Positions 1 through 14,400 of a stretch of DNA of 64,000 nucleotides are shown piece after piece (the stretch's first letter is position 1; every line of letters begins with the position of its first letter). The stretch is from Callipepla californica brunnescens (Eukaryota > Chordata > Aves > Galliformes > Odontophoridae). The position numbers and the translations under genes were made by a program. The notes under the pieces are model-generated. The model saw only the letters and a list, made by a program, of their open reading frames with translations, was not told where the DNA came from and searched no databases. The stretch lies in assembly GCA_023055505.1 (NCBI GenBank), contig JALIRH010000001.1, forward strand, positions 14,418,967 to 14,482,966, read 5' to 3'.

Positions 1-3000
1 AAACCAGTTACTGGCAGTGGTAGAATCTCTTACAATTGGACGGAGAAAATTTTCTTCATTTCAGTCAAATTGGTTCAATTACTTGCTCACTGGAAGGTGA
101 GAAACTGTCTGAGAGTTGGAAAATCATAAATATTTTTTTCTTGTCTAGTCTGCTGCAACAAATCAGGTGCAGGAGGATAAGATCTACTAATGCTAAAATT
201 GCAGTGTTTATAAGAGCTAAAAGGAAGGGGTTCAGTTTCTCTCTCCAGATAACTCTGTAACTGTTGGCTCTGGGGTTCAGCTCTTCGTGATTGAGAATTT
301 AGTTTGATACAGTACAGCTCTGTAACCTTGCCTTAGTTTTACTGAGAAAATTGTTGTGAGAAAATTTATAAGCTGAAGTCATAAAAGATGAAAAGTAAAA
401 ACACAGGCAAAATTGAAATTCTTGAGACAGTGAAAGCAGCTTGTGGATTCAAAAAGAAAAATAATGGTGTAAAAAGGTAGAACAAAGAAAGCAAAGAATG
501 GAGAGTCAGCTACACAGCAACACAGAAGATCCACCCCATCCATGGAGCAGGGGAGGCCTCTGCTTCTCTGTCTGACATTCCTCCAGGTACTTGTCACAGG
601 TCTGGAGGGAACAAGGAGGCAGAGTGACTATGTTATACCTTCGTCCAGTCACATGTAATTCCAACCTCATAGCTCTCTCCTTTGTGCAATAACCAACAAG
701 TAATCTCTGGTCACACTTAAATTATGTATGTGCTCCTTGTAGAGCTTTTTCCCATGTAGAAAAAGAAATCCCAGGACAAAAATGATCTAGCGACTGAGGA
801 CCAAAAATAGTTTAATTTATCAAAGTAAAATGCAAGCTTTTCAGATAAATGTATGTATTCCTTATTTAAAAGCAAGTTAATACTGGTTTATTTAAATTTG
901 AAAATATTAATTTTTGATCTTTGTTAGAAGAATAGTCTTTTCTGAATGGATCAAGTATAAAGACCTTGTATACGGCCAGTAGAAACAAAATGAAAAATAA
1001 ATATAGTAACCTCTGTTTTTAACATAAATCAACTATCTATTTAAAGTAACATATAGGCATATTAGCAGTAAATTTTCTCACATAAATCCACAAAGATTAC
1101 ATCTATCTAGCTACTTAGCCAAGACACAAAATGAAAAGCCTTCTTTTATTAATGTGTTTTAACAGTTGCCAGACGTCAGGTATCAGTTTTCCTGTTGGAA
1201 AATAATTAAGCAAATATGAATTCAAAACAAATTATTATAAATTATCTAAGTCAAAGTTTTGTGAATGTAGAATTCTAATATAGAACTCAACTGTAAATAA
1301 GAGAGATTTTAAATGTTTTGTCCTCTTCAAGAATAAGAATACACAACATCTACAAAAAAGAAAAAAAAAATGGCTAGACACCAAGATGATTCTGTACAGA
1401 AGGAAAAGATGTACAAAAAATAAAACTTTAATTCCGCTAAAGTATTATCAGGATAAAATATTAATTACATCTAAAAAAGCATCAGTTTGGATAAGTTTGA
1501 CAGTGGCAGTCACCTGGGGAAAAGAGGTTTATATCTCAGTCATGCTCCCACTTCTCTTTTCTACATCTCTAAATTCGACTATGTCATCAGATGGTCATTA
1601 CTATGGAAAACAGAACTTACCATCATTGAGTAATGAATTTTTTTTTCTTTTAAGAAAATACTTACCTCACGTGGAGAGGATTCATGGCTTTGGATCTCAA
1701 GTTCCAAGTGAAGATAACAATTTCTTCTCTATCTAGAGCTAGATTCCCTACTTCCACAATTCATTTTTTCCATGCTAGGTAGTGAGGCAACGCTGAAAAT
1801 GATTATACTGTTTTTGAATGCGGTATTAAAACTTGCTGAAAGCCAAAATGAACTTAAACTCTTACAGGTTTATGTTGTTGTTGTTGTTTTTTAATATTTG
1901 AAAAATTCATAAAAGTATTTGACCCTGAAACATGCAGATCTTCTGTAGGAAAAACCTGCAACAGCTGAAAAACTGTTTTAGTTTTTATACATTAAGTGGC
2001 TTTTATTAAGGTCAAAAAACCTTCTTCCTCAGAACCAAAAGGAAAATTAGATTGTAGGTCTGCTGTGTATATGCAATTATGAGCAGGGAATATATATATT
2101 ATTATACCTTTTTAATTAAAGGATTTATGATCAGTTATTCTCTCTACCATAATCTTCTAATGTGGCCTTTTCTAAACCAATTAATCTTATTGAACCTTAG
2201 TGGAATTATAGGATGCATGTTTCATGAAGTTTCAGTGAAGTTAAATACATTACAGATTTGGAGGTCATTAGATAAAATTAGGCAAGTAATTTACATACAT
2301 ACAGAAAGAAAAGAGCCCTCTCTTTTTGTGTGGTAAGCTCTGACATTGATACCCACTTGCAGCGATGTTGTTTGTTTGTTTGTTTCTTGGAATTATGACT
2401 AGACATTGTTCATTAAAATCAAAAGATGTAATCTAGCTTTGTTTCCAGTTTGTTGCCATTATTTCAGTCAAATATTAACCCAATTTTATCTTTATATTAT
2501 CAGCAATGGAGAAACAAATAGAAGATGTGAAATAATAGCTTCTTCAGTAAGACTGAATAGAAATCAGCTGTGAAAAAGGGAATTTGTGAGCCATCTGCCT
2601 TTCTGTGTAGCTGAAAGTCTCTCAGGAAAAAGGATAACATTTAAATGAGAGAAGGGGTTGAGAGGGAAGTAAGCATTTATCAAGAGCATAATTTTTTAAT
2701 TATTATTATCTATCACAAGCGTAGGACAAGGAACCACCAAAAAAAAAAAGTGGAAGGACTTCCCTAAAAAGCATGAGAATAGGTAGCATGGAGAAGAGTA
2801 ACGAAAACTAAGGTAGAGGAAGATTTCAGGGTTTTAAAGACATTGTTAATAATACAACTTCTTCTACAGACTATTTCTGTTCTATAGCATAGCATCTAAG
2901 GAAAGTAAATGGTGAGCTAAGGTCTTACATCAGTATGTGAAGATTTTTTTTATTTAAAGATTAATAAGTGTATTCAAAACAGAAACATCAATTACACTAA

Positions 3001-5491
3001 GATGAACACTTCTGGCAGTGTCGTAGGTAAGTCTCTTGTCAGTCTCAAAAAGATATGACACACACTCTTCTATAGTCAAGGTGACTTTCAAAAGAGTAAG
3101 GCAACTTCATTAAAATAAAAATAAAAGATATGGATTTAAAATAAAAGACAGTCAATCATATTTGTCCCTTACACTGGCTGTGTAACTATAGCAGGCACAT
3201 ATTTAGATACCAATCCAAAAGTCTGCTTCTTAATGAAAACTCATTTCAGAGGATTCAGAATGACTACCCTGTTCAGGAAGAGGAACTAAAGACAACTGGA
3301 TGTGATACTGACTCCACCAACTATTTGTAACCCAATGGTTAGTTACTGCATTTCTTTTGCATATTACAGGTTTGGTAAATTGCTTTATCTTGGGAATGTC
3401 CCTAACTAGAACTGGGGGCAGGTGGGAGGGCATATGGGTAACTGCAAAGGGAGACAACTGCTATATTTAGCATTTAATGTAGTCATAAATAGCACCGTAT
3501 CTACAACAGTTAAAAGGGGATAGATCGCATTTCTTGCTATAACAAGCTTTCTAATACAGATGCAAAACTGGTGGTGAAATTAGACTACAACGGCTATTAG
3601 AACCTTACACAAAAAGATCCATGCAATTGTGGACTATTGGTTAAAGACTGCAAGTTTAGAATATATTTAAGAAGAGAATGAAATGATTCAACAGAATAAA
3701 ATATATCATATGGCATTGGCTTATGCAGAACACTGGGCTTACAAAAAAAGCAGTGGTCCAGATAAATAACTTCCTTATTTATGTCAAGAATTTTTAAAAT
3801 GCTACATTTAATTTTAATACCATGATGAGAAGAATTTCTCCTGCTTGATAAGCCTCATTACGCTAAGCTGAGTATAGTGTTTGCCTTATTTAACAATTTT
3901 TATCAATCATTTAACAATGGATAATGCAATCAATGTCGATAGAAATACAAGTAACAAAGGCTCGAGGGTACAATATACTAGGAAAAACAATTTTTGTCTT
4001 AGTGCATGATGATACCATAGTAGTGAAAAGAGAAAAATCTGTTGCTACTGAATGAAATATATCAGGATGTTAAAGGCAATCTTAATGAATTTTAGCTTTA
4101 TTTTGCAAAAACTCTGAATCAATATGACTTTTACTATACACTAACTTTTTCCTATTCTAAGGCAAGCTGGATGTGGCTAGCATTGCTGTTAATAAGTAGG
4201 CCAGTTACAGTTTATGGGAACTTGCATGCATCCTATTTCAGAAGAGCAAACTCATTTCTGCCGGAGAAAGCTTATTCTCTTTATTCAGGGAAGTCTGTAT
4301 GCTTAAATGAACAAAACTGATGAATCTAGTGTCCTAGAAGATATTAATTACTGTTTCTATGTGTAGGTACTATTAATTACTATTTTTATCACGTGCTTAT
4401 TTAAACAGAGTAAATGTTGGAATCTCTTACATTGCCTGAGAACTAAGATAATCATGAAGATTTCCTATGAAACTTTTCCACTGTCACTGCAAGTTGCTAA
4501 GGCCATCAATGCATATTTAAAAGTGAGTTGCAATGTCTACTGGTGTGATTGAAAAATTCATTTTGTGGAGTTTCTTTAGTCTCGTAAAGTCAAATCACAG
4601 TGAAGATCCATTAAATTGATGTACTCTGAAAAGTCTGGATTATGTTTATCTAAATGACAACAACAACAACAAAAGAACTGCCAAGTACTTACAAAACTTC
4701 TGTATGAATAATAAAAAGCAATATAAATATTCAGCAGTGATCTAACCTGGCAAATGGAATATTTTTGTTTTCCATTAGCCCTTTTAAACTAATTAATGAA
4801 TTAATGAGTGAAAGGAAGCAATATCAGACCTCAGTGGATTGAAGTGAGGTCACTCCAGTGCCATTTCCAATTAATGTTAGCATTTCATATGCATTACAGA
4901 CTATTGAATGCTGAATCTTGGTGGGTTGGGAGTATTTACCAGTCAGAACAAGGGACCAAGGACCTGGAGCTGGTCTGGTTCAGTCCTTTGTTCTTCCACT
5001 GCCTCACTTTGTCTCATCAAGCCAGACACCAAAAGGTGCCAGATACTACTGTACCTACCTGGTCAAATGATGTGAGGAATAATTAACTAATTTAACTTTA
5101 AAACACTGGGCAATAACCTGATGTAAGGAACAATAAAAGTACAGATTATGTTATTATTTTTTGTCATCTGCACGTAAATAGGGCATCATATTTAAAGAAC
5201 TATAGATTATTATTTTTTTATGAGACTGCTGATGCCAAACACTACTACCTTACCATGTGGAAGAGGTACAAGAGAATGAAATTATTTGTGCAGCTAAGCA
5301 ATAAAAAAGAAGCTTCCCTGTGGTAATTTTTCAAAATGTTGCATGGGGTTTTAACTATGTGACTCTTATTGACTTAAATGGGAGTCATGCAGCTAAAAGC
5401 CCATACAACACTTTGAAAATGTATCCCTAAGTGTTTTGTCAATAATCGTATGTAAGTAATAAAATGGGATTCATTCTTTTCTACTCGAGAC

Positions 5492-5512
5492 ATATAAACA
5501 TTATGTTTATAT
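5492..5512. repeat. Perfect short palindrome
   Basis: Two 10-bp arms, ATATAAACAT and its reverse complement, are separated by a single T. The sequence is purely AT-rich apart from one C/G pair per arm, so it may have no function. No flanking element was recognised. Confidence 0.6.
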
Positions 5513-5720
5513 CAGCACAATTACAGACTTTCTGTAGCTTGATAGCTAGTCTTTAGTCATACTGTAATTGGCATCCTGATCACATAATGTCATTTTAATG
5601 TGTTCTTCAGAACACACATTATATTATTAGATTCTTGCTGAGAAAGAAGTGCAGAACAACTATATCATAAAAAAACTTCAGTAATGCTTACTCTAAAAAA
5701 CATTTCCTATTCAAAATGCA

Positions 5721-5748
5721 AGTGTCTAATTTTCAGTGTCTAATTTTC
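5721..5748. repeat. 14-bp perfect tandem duplication
   Basis: The unit AGTGTCTAATTTTC occurs twice head to tail without mismatch. It is most simply a small replication-slippage or repair duplication. Confidence 0.7.
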
Positions 5749-7240
5749 TAGAAATATTTTCAAATTATGAAAACAGCTAACTTCTGAAAAATATTAGATC
5801 ACCTGTATTCTGCTGGTATGCTGAAAAAGGAAAAGAACACACAGAATAGCTCTGACAGTATTGTATTAGGCAGTAGGAAGGGAGTAATACTGCATTTTCA
5901 CTAAAAGATGCCCACGTTCATGAAACATTTTCATAGCAAAAATTCCTCTTTATTCTGATTGAATAATAATAGCTAGCTATTTGAAAAAGTTTTTAATTTT
6001 ATGGTGTTTCAGTATAAGTAGTCATTATTCATACTTCTGCTAACTGGCTGATGCCCTTATCTATAGATGGTATTGAAACAATAGACAAGCCAAATGCTAG
6101 GATTTGTGAAACAAATTATTCTTGTCAAGATTATCGAGGAACAATTATTACTCAATAATCAGTCCGCTGCTTCTCATTGATTGAAAAACAAATCCTGAGC
6201 TTAAACGGACTCTCAAGCTATGAAAGATAATTCTTAAAAAGAAAAAGAAAAAATATATCTGTTGCAGTGATGATTTCATGACGTGCAAAGAGGAGTACTT
6301 GAGTAGAACAGGGGGGTCAGAAAGATCAGAGTAGTCAGACTACAATTATATCCTTGCACTGGACATATGGAGGAAAAGCTGTGAAGAGACAAGCTTACAG
6401 AAGAGGAATTCAGAATTACTATCCACAATATAATAATGAGAGGACAGTATAAAATATTTCACTGTTTAATAACACAATGCATGGAGCAATTACATTATTT
6501 TATTAAGATATTAACTCTGTGCATATATAGCTTTTAACTATATATAGCTTATTGTGTAGCTCATAAACAGGAAATATGGATGCTGGAATCATGTTGAATG
6601 ATTTTTTAGTAAAGAGGATTCAGGAAAGGAATTACAAACTTACACACAAAGCTCTGCCAGCATATGTTATCCTTGACCCACCATCATATTATGCTGCTTT
6701 TGCTGAACAGAAGCCACCAATTGTGTTGTTATGTGGTGATTTTATGAGGTAGACAAATACCTCCGAGAAAATACAATGAGATAATTACGAGAAGCTTATT
6801 GTGTTGCAAGAGCTTGATATTTTTTATTGCATCTCTTGGTAAGTCACAGTATAATGTCTTGGCATTGTAGAAACAGAAATGTAGAGAAATAATTAACAAA
6901 AGAATGGGCCTGATTATATTATTTTCACTATATTGATTGGACTATTATCATATATGTGTCTATTCTTAAGAACATCTGGAAGATGAAAGATGTTTGCATG
7001 GATACAAAACAAGGGGCGTCCTGTGCTTCTAATTCCCAGATAAAAGAAAAACAGAATGAGATTGTAAAAGCCTCAACATCTGCATTAAGCAACACTATGT
7101 TAATAGAGCTGGTTTTAAGTATTTTTTGGAGTTTACAAGATTCGATTATATTTTAATTCTAAATTCATTCACATATTCACTCAGGTAAATCTTTGTCTGG
7201 TAATCTCCATTACTTTTCAAGCATTACAGCTAAAAAATGT

Positions 7241-7270
7241 AACAAACAAACAAATAAATAAATAAATAAG
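7241..7270 (+). repeat. (CAAA)n/(AAAT)n simple repeat
   Basis: A short run of CAAA units passes into about five AAAT units. It is a tetranucleotide A-rich simple repeat with no attached retroelement. Confidence 0.85.
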
Positions 7271-7460
7271 ATAATGTATCAGTTGAAAAATTAGATCATG
7301 TGATCACAAGGGTGAATTGCACAGATATAGGTGAATACTCCACCAAACCATCCAGATTCCATACTTAAGCCTGCACCAGCTGATCTGGGGGATCAAAGCA
7401 GAAAGTTTTCATTCAGCTTCATTCAGGTTTTCTCTCTCTGGTGTCTGTATTCATTACAGG

Positions 7461-7486
7461 CATTATGAGCCTCCTGGCTCATAATG
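7461..7486. repeat. Hairpin, 11-bp perfect stem with 4-nt loop
   Basis: CATTATGAGCC at 7461-7471 is exactly complementary in reverse to 7476-7486, with loop TCCT. A second, longer hairpin lies about 120 bp downstream (7607-7642). I see no transposon ends or gene beside them, so the function is unknown. Confidence 0.7.
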
Positions 7487-7606
7487 GCCTTGAGAACACA
7501 TATCCCACTCCTCTGCATAACTCGAGCAAAACTTGTTGGACACTGCTACCTGTACTGTTCATTTACCACCTTTTATTACTCCATGATCATCTGGCAGCTG
7601 GAGCTG

Positions 7607-7642
7607 CTAAACATGACAGTAAATAAAGAACTGTCATGTTAG
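7607..7642. repeat. Hairpin, 13-14-bp stem with 9-nt loop
   Basis: Arm CTAAACATGACAGT (7607-7620) pairs with ACTGTCATGTTAG (7630-7642), with one A bulged in the first arm. The loop AAATAAAGA is AT-rich. The G/C content of the stem makes this more stable than the usual AT-rich palindromes in the window. No poly-T or other terminator context was seen. Confidence 0.65.
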
Positions 7643-7772
7643 GACATTTTCACAACAAATTCTCTTCTGCTTTCCGAGGGTTGGTATAAGAATATGACTT
7701 ATTCCCTAGATTACATTAAGGATATTTTTTGGAAGATAGCACTCCACTTGCCAAGGAGAAGAACATGGTCAT

Positions 7773-8425
7773 TCATAGAATCATAGAATCATTAAGGTTG
7801 GAAACAACCTCTTATATCATCTAAACCAACCAACAATTCATCACCACCATATCCACTGACCATGATCCTAAGTGCCACATCTGAGCATTAATTGAACATC
7901 TCCTGGGACAGTGACTCCACCACCCTTGTGGGCAGCCTGTTCCAATGCCTCACCACTCTTTCTGAGAAGAAATTTTACCTAATTTCCAACTTGAACCTCC
8001 GCCAGCAGAACTTGAGGCCATTACCTGGAATCCTGTCATTCTTACCTAGAAGAGGCTGACCCCCACTTCACCACAACCTCGTTTCAGGGAACTATAGAGA
8101 GTAATAGGTCCACTGAGCCTTCTCCTGACTGAACAATTCTAGTTCTCTCAACTGCTCACTGTGAGACTTATGTTCTAGACCCTTCACAGCTTTGTTGCCA
8201 TTCTATAGGCATCCTTGAAGGCCACAGAGTCTCTCTTATGTGTGGCCTCACTGGTGCTGAATACAGAGGGATGATCACCTCTTTGCCCTCAGACCCATTT
8301 CTTTCATGCAGCTTTCCAGCTACTCTGCCCCAGATATGTGGCAATGTACTGGGTTTCTGTGATCAAAGTGCACTTGGCGTTGTTGAAGTTTGTAGTTGGC
8401 CTCCACCCATCAACCCAGATCCAGA
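7773..8425 (-). mobile_element. CR1 LINE, 5'-truncated copy
   Basis: CR1 is the main avian non-LTR retrotransposon, and most copies are 5'-truncated as here. The plus strand starts with CATAGAATCATAGAATCATT, the reverse complement of the CR1 3' terminus with its repeated ATTCTATG octamer. It continues with the reverse complement of the 3' UTR and the C-terminal part of ORF2. Examples are the segment near 7915-7960, which matches the usual CR1 complement for two short-peptide-encoding blocks, and the block near 8225-8420 corresponding to the region after the reverse transcriptase. Reading frames are broken throughout, so this is an inactive fossil. It ends at a CAAA simple repeat at about 8425. 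The 3' end type (AATGATTCTATG) matches the copy at 28.1 kb and differs from the copies at 33.9, 39.5 and 59.7 kb. Confidence 0.9.
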
Positions 8426-8481
8426 AAACAAACAAACAAAAAGCACAAAACAAAACAAAAACAAACAAACAAACAAAAAAA
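8425..8481 (+). repeat. (CAAA)n-type A-rich simple repeat
   Basis: Irregular CAAA and CAAAA units abut the truncated 5' end of the minus-strand CR1. The ORFs overlapping this tract are lysine/asparagine/threonine-rich low-complexity frames and are not genes. Confidence 0.85.
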
Positions 8482-11400
8482 CTGAATAGGAAAACTATAT
8501 CTCATAATTTGCACACACTCAAAACAGCAACTACTTTGAATCATAAATAGGACTTTCATTTTGTTGCCCCTCAGGTTAATTGCCACAATAACTGATGGTA
8601 TGTATGTGTGCTGTTGTTTCACTCCAATAGCAAAATCAAATGCATTAAATCATCTTCCACAGCTGGTATAGGCAAAGAGCAGGTGTATGACTGAGCACTT
8701 TAGTCAGGCTTTTTTGAAAATCAGATCTCTCTCATGATTTGGTGTAGTCTTTGCATTAATCTCTTCAAAAAATGCCAACTATAGCATCATTCTATGACTG
8801 ATTTTTTTTCTGTATCTTCTGCTTAACCAAAAATACCTGTGTCAAAGGAAAATTCTTCCTATACCAAATCCTTCTATTGTTAATAGTTGTTTTCATACTA
8901 GTACCTGTATCTAATCTTCTGCAGGCGGGATAAGCAGTGCTAAAGAGCAACTTTGTACTTGTTCAGATACTTTGAGAATATCTGAAAGAGGTTTCTAAAT
9001 TGTATTAGTGGTTCTATTTTTCCTGCTGCTTTTTTTTTTTCATACTTATGAATGAATTAGATTTTATTAAACAACTGATTAATGGACAAATTAACGTGCC
9101 TTTCCAATTTGCTGTGATGTTTCTGACTTCATTATAAAGTGTTTTTCCCAACTAAAATACCATGTATTTTCATTTGAGGTACCATTAATGTGGGCAACAG
9201 CATCTGCAATTTGTAGACCATTCTTAAATTGCCTTACCTTCAAAATGATATTGTAATGTAGTCACTTTAAAGCAGTTAATATGATTATGTAAAAGCTGTG
9301 TAATATCTCAACATGATTAGTTGTTTTATTTTCACAAAACAATAATACAAGTGTATGAAACAACATGAAATTCTGAAATCATATATACAGCTCTGATAAA
9401 ATAGAACATGAATTTGCTAAGAGTTAGCCTCATTAGCCATTAAGTTATTTGCTTGCTTCCTGGGATGCCTACACTGCTGACACTACACTGACTGTGATTC
9501 TTGAGGTGACATCAGTGTTAACTTAAAATCTGCTCAAGCATATGTCAACACAAAACCACTACCATATGGAACTAGGTTTAACCTTCTGAGCATTTAATTT
9601 GCACCTCCAGCAACTTCTGCAGCTCACATTCACGTCTCTTCTGATGAAACTGTCCTTCCACTAGCAAGCATAAAGCTTTTGCAACTATTTCTAAGCAAGT
9701 TGTAGTCACAGCAGCACAGGTAGAGCTTTTATGGAAATAGATAAACCAGAAATATTCTGAAAGCGTAGTGCAGACCCTACAGACAAGCACAAAAAAGAAC
9801 AATTGCAATGGAAATTATCATAAATCACCTAACTTGAATAGGCTTCAGAGGTTTACTATAGACAGGGCTAGTGCTTAATCATTTCAGAAAACATGTTTAG
9901 TACAATTTGATGCATACATACAATATCAAATTCACAACAGGTGCAAGCAAGTGTGACTTTAATTGAGTCATGCACGCTGATATTAGATTTGGCCTGAACT
10001 GAAAATGGCTTTCAGCAGACTTAGTTTATGGTGCTCCAGAAGATATATCTTCTGTCCTAGCATAAAAATTAAAATACACAAATAAAAAAACCTGATTTGT
10101 TATGTTGGCCACATTTTAGATGTTAGGTATATGACATGCTCATCTAGCAGGTTGGACACCTTTGTTTGTAATACATAGTTTTCTAAGGTTTCTGGTAGAC
10201 CAGATCAAGAAAAGGAACGTTTTGCTTTGCTCCAGACCCCTCTTGCAGTCTGTTTCCTCACTGCCAGCAGTGGTTTCAGGAGGAGTGTGTTTGTGCTTCA
10301 GTCTACAGACCAACATCAGCACAGACATGCTTCAGTATGTCAGACTGTGAAAACAGCTCTCATAGTGTGGAGATGCTTTCCAATCCACATCCCCAAAATG
10401 GAAGAGAGAGTCCCCAGAGAAGAGTTGGGACAGAAAGCTTAATCTGTAGTGAAGTTATTTCTGCACTGCTGCTCTGATCACTGTTTATAGATAAGGGAGA
10501 GCCTGGATTTGATGGGCACAGAGATGTAAGAATGAAGTGTGTAGGTATTTAAGCAAAAACAACAAACAAACAAAAATAACAGAAGGAAAAACCATTATTT
10601 AATATCATTTGGTTAACTCAAGTGAAACAATGACAAAGGACTTCCCCATATTTTCAGCTTTCTGTGTGCATCTGTCACTTTGTAGCCTGAGAAATTCAGC
10701 ACCTGTTTCTAATAGAGAAAATACAGTGTGAAATTGCATCAAATCTAATTGTATAATTACAGTCCATGAAAACAAATCCATGAGTGGATGAGGTGTCGTT
10801 CAAGAGAAATGTGAACAACTTGGGTTTCATTGTTGGGTCATGCATTTAAATTCACAGAGCTGCCCCATATGAAATATAATTTTGTTTATCTGCAAATCCA
10901 CAAATCATAGAAACTGGTTGTTTTGGGTCAACAAACAATGAAACAGACTAATAGAAGCTATTGAGAAGGATCTAGAGCTGTATTGGATAATAGCCTGTGC
11001 CCTACAGGCCAATTCCTTTCCCTGTGACTTGATGCCATTCCTGGAAACCAAGGAACTACTAAAACAAGAATGAGAGCTTTGCCTGGCTTCCATCACTTGT
11101 CCTTCTTCCATCCATTAATACTCCCTAATCTGAAAAATTCAGCAGCCCTATAGATTCCCACACCACACACCAGTTATGTTGATTAGAAAATTCACGCTTC
11201 AATATTAGTGCTGATTAAAAAGGTTTTCCTGTGCTTTGTACAGATGTTGAATATTCATCAACAGTGTCTGGTTTAAGAAATGATAAGTAGCATAGAAAAT
11301 AATTTTATAACTACATCAAAAACTTATTTGTAGTGTTCAGCAATGTCCCACTACAGCCTGGTTTATAAACAAATTATCTGAATTATTAATTGATCATTCA

Positions 11401-14400
11401 GGGACTGTAAAAAAAAAAGAAAAATCCCACTGGGTTAGTCCAGCTCTTCACAGGAAATGCATATCTCCTGGCACTAATGACATCATCAATAACAAGAAGT
11501 TTATTTCCAAAGAACTCAAACTAAAATTTAATAAACTCTGTATGATATTTTCAAATTAAAAAATGAGTTAAAGGGTTCAGAATTGGGATTAATAAGCAGT
11601 TCTGCAGTAAGTACATCTTCTAGGAGATTAAAAACAACAACGACAACAATAAAAGCCCACACAAATTCAAAAAAGGCATACAATTTAATACAAAGATTTT
11701 GTTTTGTCTGCTGACAGTTTGGAAATATTTTACTTTTGTCTGAAATTCCCATTTGTTTAAAAGAGTCAGCAAGAACGCTACCAGACAGGGAACTTAACAC
11801 AGGTCAGTGATGCTAGAGCTGTGATGAAAAAGGAAATCTTGCAAATGAAATTCCCACTTTCCCCTACTTTGGCAGTTTTTCTCTTCCTGGATGACAACAG
11901 CATGCAAAGAGAGGGTAATCTACACTGCATGATGTCCATTTTGAAGCTGTCTTTGAAACTACAAATCCAACTTACCAGACACATAGTTGAGAACAGGACT
12001 ACTTGGATTTATACTGAATATTTGCTTAATACTGAATACTTGCCACTAAAGACAATTGGGAAACAAAACAAAATGGGAACAAAACCTTAGAATTTCTCTT
12101 ACAAAATGAGAAATAATTTAAGAATTTTATGAAATAAATGAATTTTATGGCAAAATAGCACATCTTTTCGATCTGGCACTGGAAAAAAACAACACATTAA
12201 ACTGAAAGGAAAAAGCATGAGGAAATCCACTCTAGAGAAACAACAAGAATGTGAGAATTCCTCAATCTTCAGGAAAAGAACAATCATTAAAATCTAAAAG
12301 TACATCCTTTAAGTGTTTGAATTTCTAAATATGTGTGATACTCATGTACACAATCACTGTCAACAACTTTTTCATTTCTTTTTGATAGAGTTATATTTTC
12401 AAGAACAAAACAGCACTTATCAGCATCTTTAAGGTACTGAATGAACTTCAAGCAATTCTTTCTGTTTGCCTCAGCATCATTCTTTTGCCCCAAAAAACAA
12501 CAATGAGTATGTAGGCTGCTGCCAGGAAGAAAGGGATCAAAATTATACCACTGTCTTTCTTTTCAAAAGGAAGATAAATGTTTTGCTACTGAAAAAACTA
12601 CATTTCCTTTCAACTTTCTCTGACTTGGAAGAATCTTCTTCCAAGAAAAAGGCTATAGAATGGAGGAGGAGGCATGGACATGGTCTTTTTTTTTGAGAGA
12701 GGAGAGTAAATTGCTTCTTCATAGTATCCTCTGTAGCTTATCCTGGAATAGCCAGAATATATACTTAAAGATATACAAGTCTAAAATGACAAACTTGACC
12801 AATCAATCTCCCTTTCTCATTTCCTCGTGGCCACCCTTCGTAGTGTGATTTCTTTGAAATTCTAGTTACTCCTAAACTTTGGCTGTATAATTAGTTTCCA
12901 ATTGTTTTCTTGGCAGTGATGGTGACAAAAGCAACAACCTAGGAAGCAGTGGTTAAAAAAAACACCTGACTGCCCTTTAGGACTTGGTGATAGATGTTGG
13001 GAGCGCAGTCAAAAGAAAGAACTGAGGTTTGTCATTACAGAGACTGATAGAGAGTGAAAATGATAGAGCATGCAATAATGGAGGAAGCTGAAATTTTACC
13101 TAGAACTGAACTATTTTCATTTTTAGAAAACTTTCATAACACAGTAACTGTTTTGTGAAATGTTGAGTGTAAAAGAGCTCTTATGAAGCAGTTAGATAGC
13201 TGAGAGAAATCTTGTCTACACAAAATCACCACAATTATGTACTGGTGTGTGAAAAGAGAAAATTATTTATAATCGTATGCACAGAACAAACAGCCAGGTG
13301 GTAATAGCTAAATTGTATAAATGTAAAAGAATTAAAAAAAAAAGAAAAAAGAGAAAGAAAAAGTAATGCAAGAGTTATTATTATTGATGGTGATGACCAT
13401 TCTTTTACCCTGGCACACAGAAGTCACTCTGCTAGGTGCACTGTATAAAGAATAAAAAATACTGTTTGTGCTATGAATAATATGATTAAAGGTTTCAATG
13501 TGTATTTTTTAATTTCCAAATCGAAAAAGTCTGGATAGCATCAAAAAGCCATTAAAATCAGCTAACAACATTTCTTAATTTTCATCATTTTATTTCTATT
13601 CCTGTAGTCCTGCTGATTTCATTATCTTAGTTATTTTAGCCATTGTAAATAGAAGCTTCCAGCAGCCTGAGATGCTGTTGCTCATTTCTCTTCCATATAC
13701 AAGTATGAGAACTCTATTTCACAGTCTTAAAAAGCTAGCAGGAAAGAAAGTATATTCTGCCTTTCAAAAGTACTGTGTGTTCCCAGCAATGTGGTACAGA
13801 CAACTCTGTGTCCTAGGGTGTAAGACAGTGCTGCAAACAATGTTATTTGGAGAAATTCTTCTGAAGTTCTTCAGCAGATGCCATCAGAAGGAGGGCAGGT
13901 TTCACGAATTACACTGATCTGCTACTGTAATGAAACAAGTAGATATTAATGTTCACTTACTCGTGCCTTTGCAAGCATAAGCAACACAGCTACATCAACT
14001 TCTTACTGCCCTTTCACTGGAAACAAAACTAAGCCTGTACAGAAGACTTTTAAATCTATTTTAATGTGTTTAGGCAACAGAATACCTAAAACAAAAATGA
14101 TTTCAAGGGCAAAAAAGCTGTTAATTTTGCCAGAGTTTACTGAGATTATATTTTTACAGAAAAATAAAAGAGAAGATACTGCATGCTACGTATATTGCTG
14201 CAATGAGATCTTGTGCAGAATGGATATTTTAAATGAACACTAAAAAATTAAATTATCAAAATTACACTTCACATATAGCAAATATTGCATTGTATGGAAG
14301 ATGCTGGCATTGTGCTAAAACATACTGCAAATAAAGTGAATGTGATATTTAATATATATATAGGTTTATATCAAGTTTCTGTATAAATAATATAAAGTGT

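Larger units (their letters stand above)
1..7440. other. AT-rich unique DNA, no gene recognised
   Basis: No exon, RNA gene or recognisable transposon was seen in this stretch. The open frames are at most about 116 codons (1386-1736, plus) and show no domain, splice context or coding-like composition, so I treat them as chance. Minor structures are a GTTT run near 2367-2385, a perfect palindrome at 5492-5512 and a 14-bp tandem duplication at 5721-5748. Long A/T-only runs are common, as in avian macrochromosomal gene-poor DNA. Confidence 0.6.
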
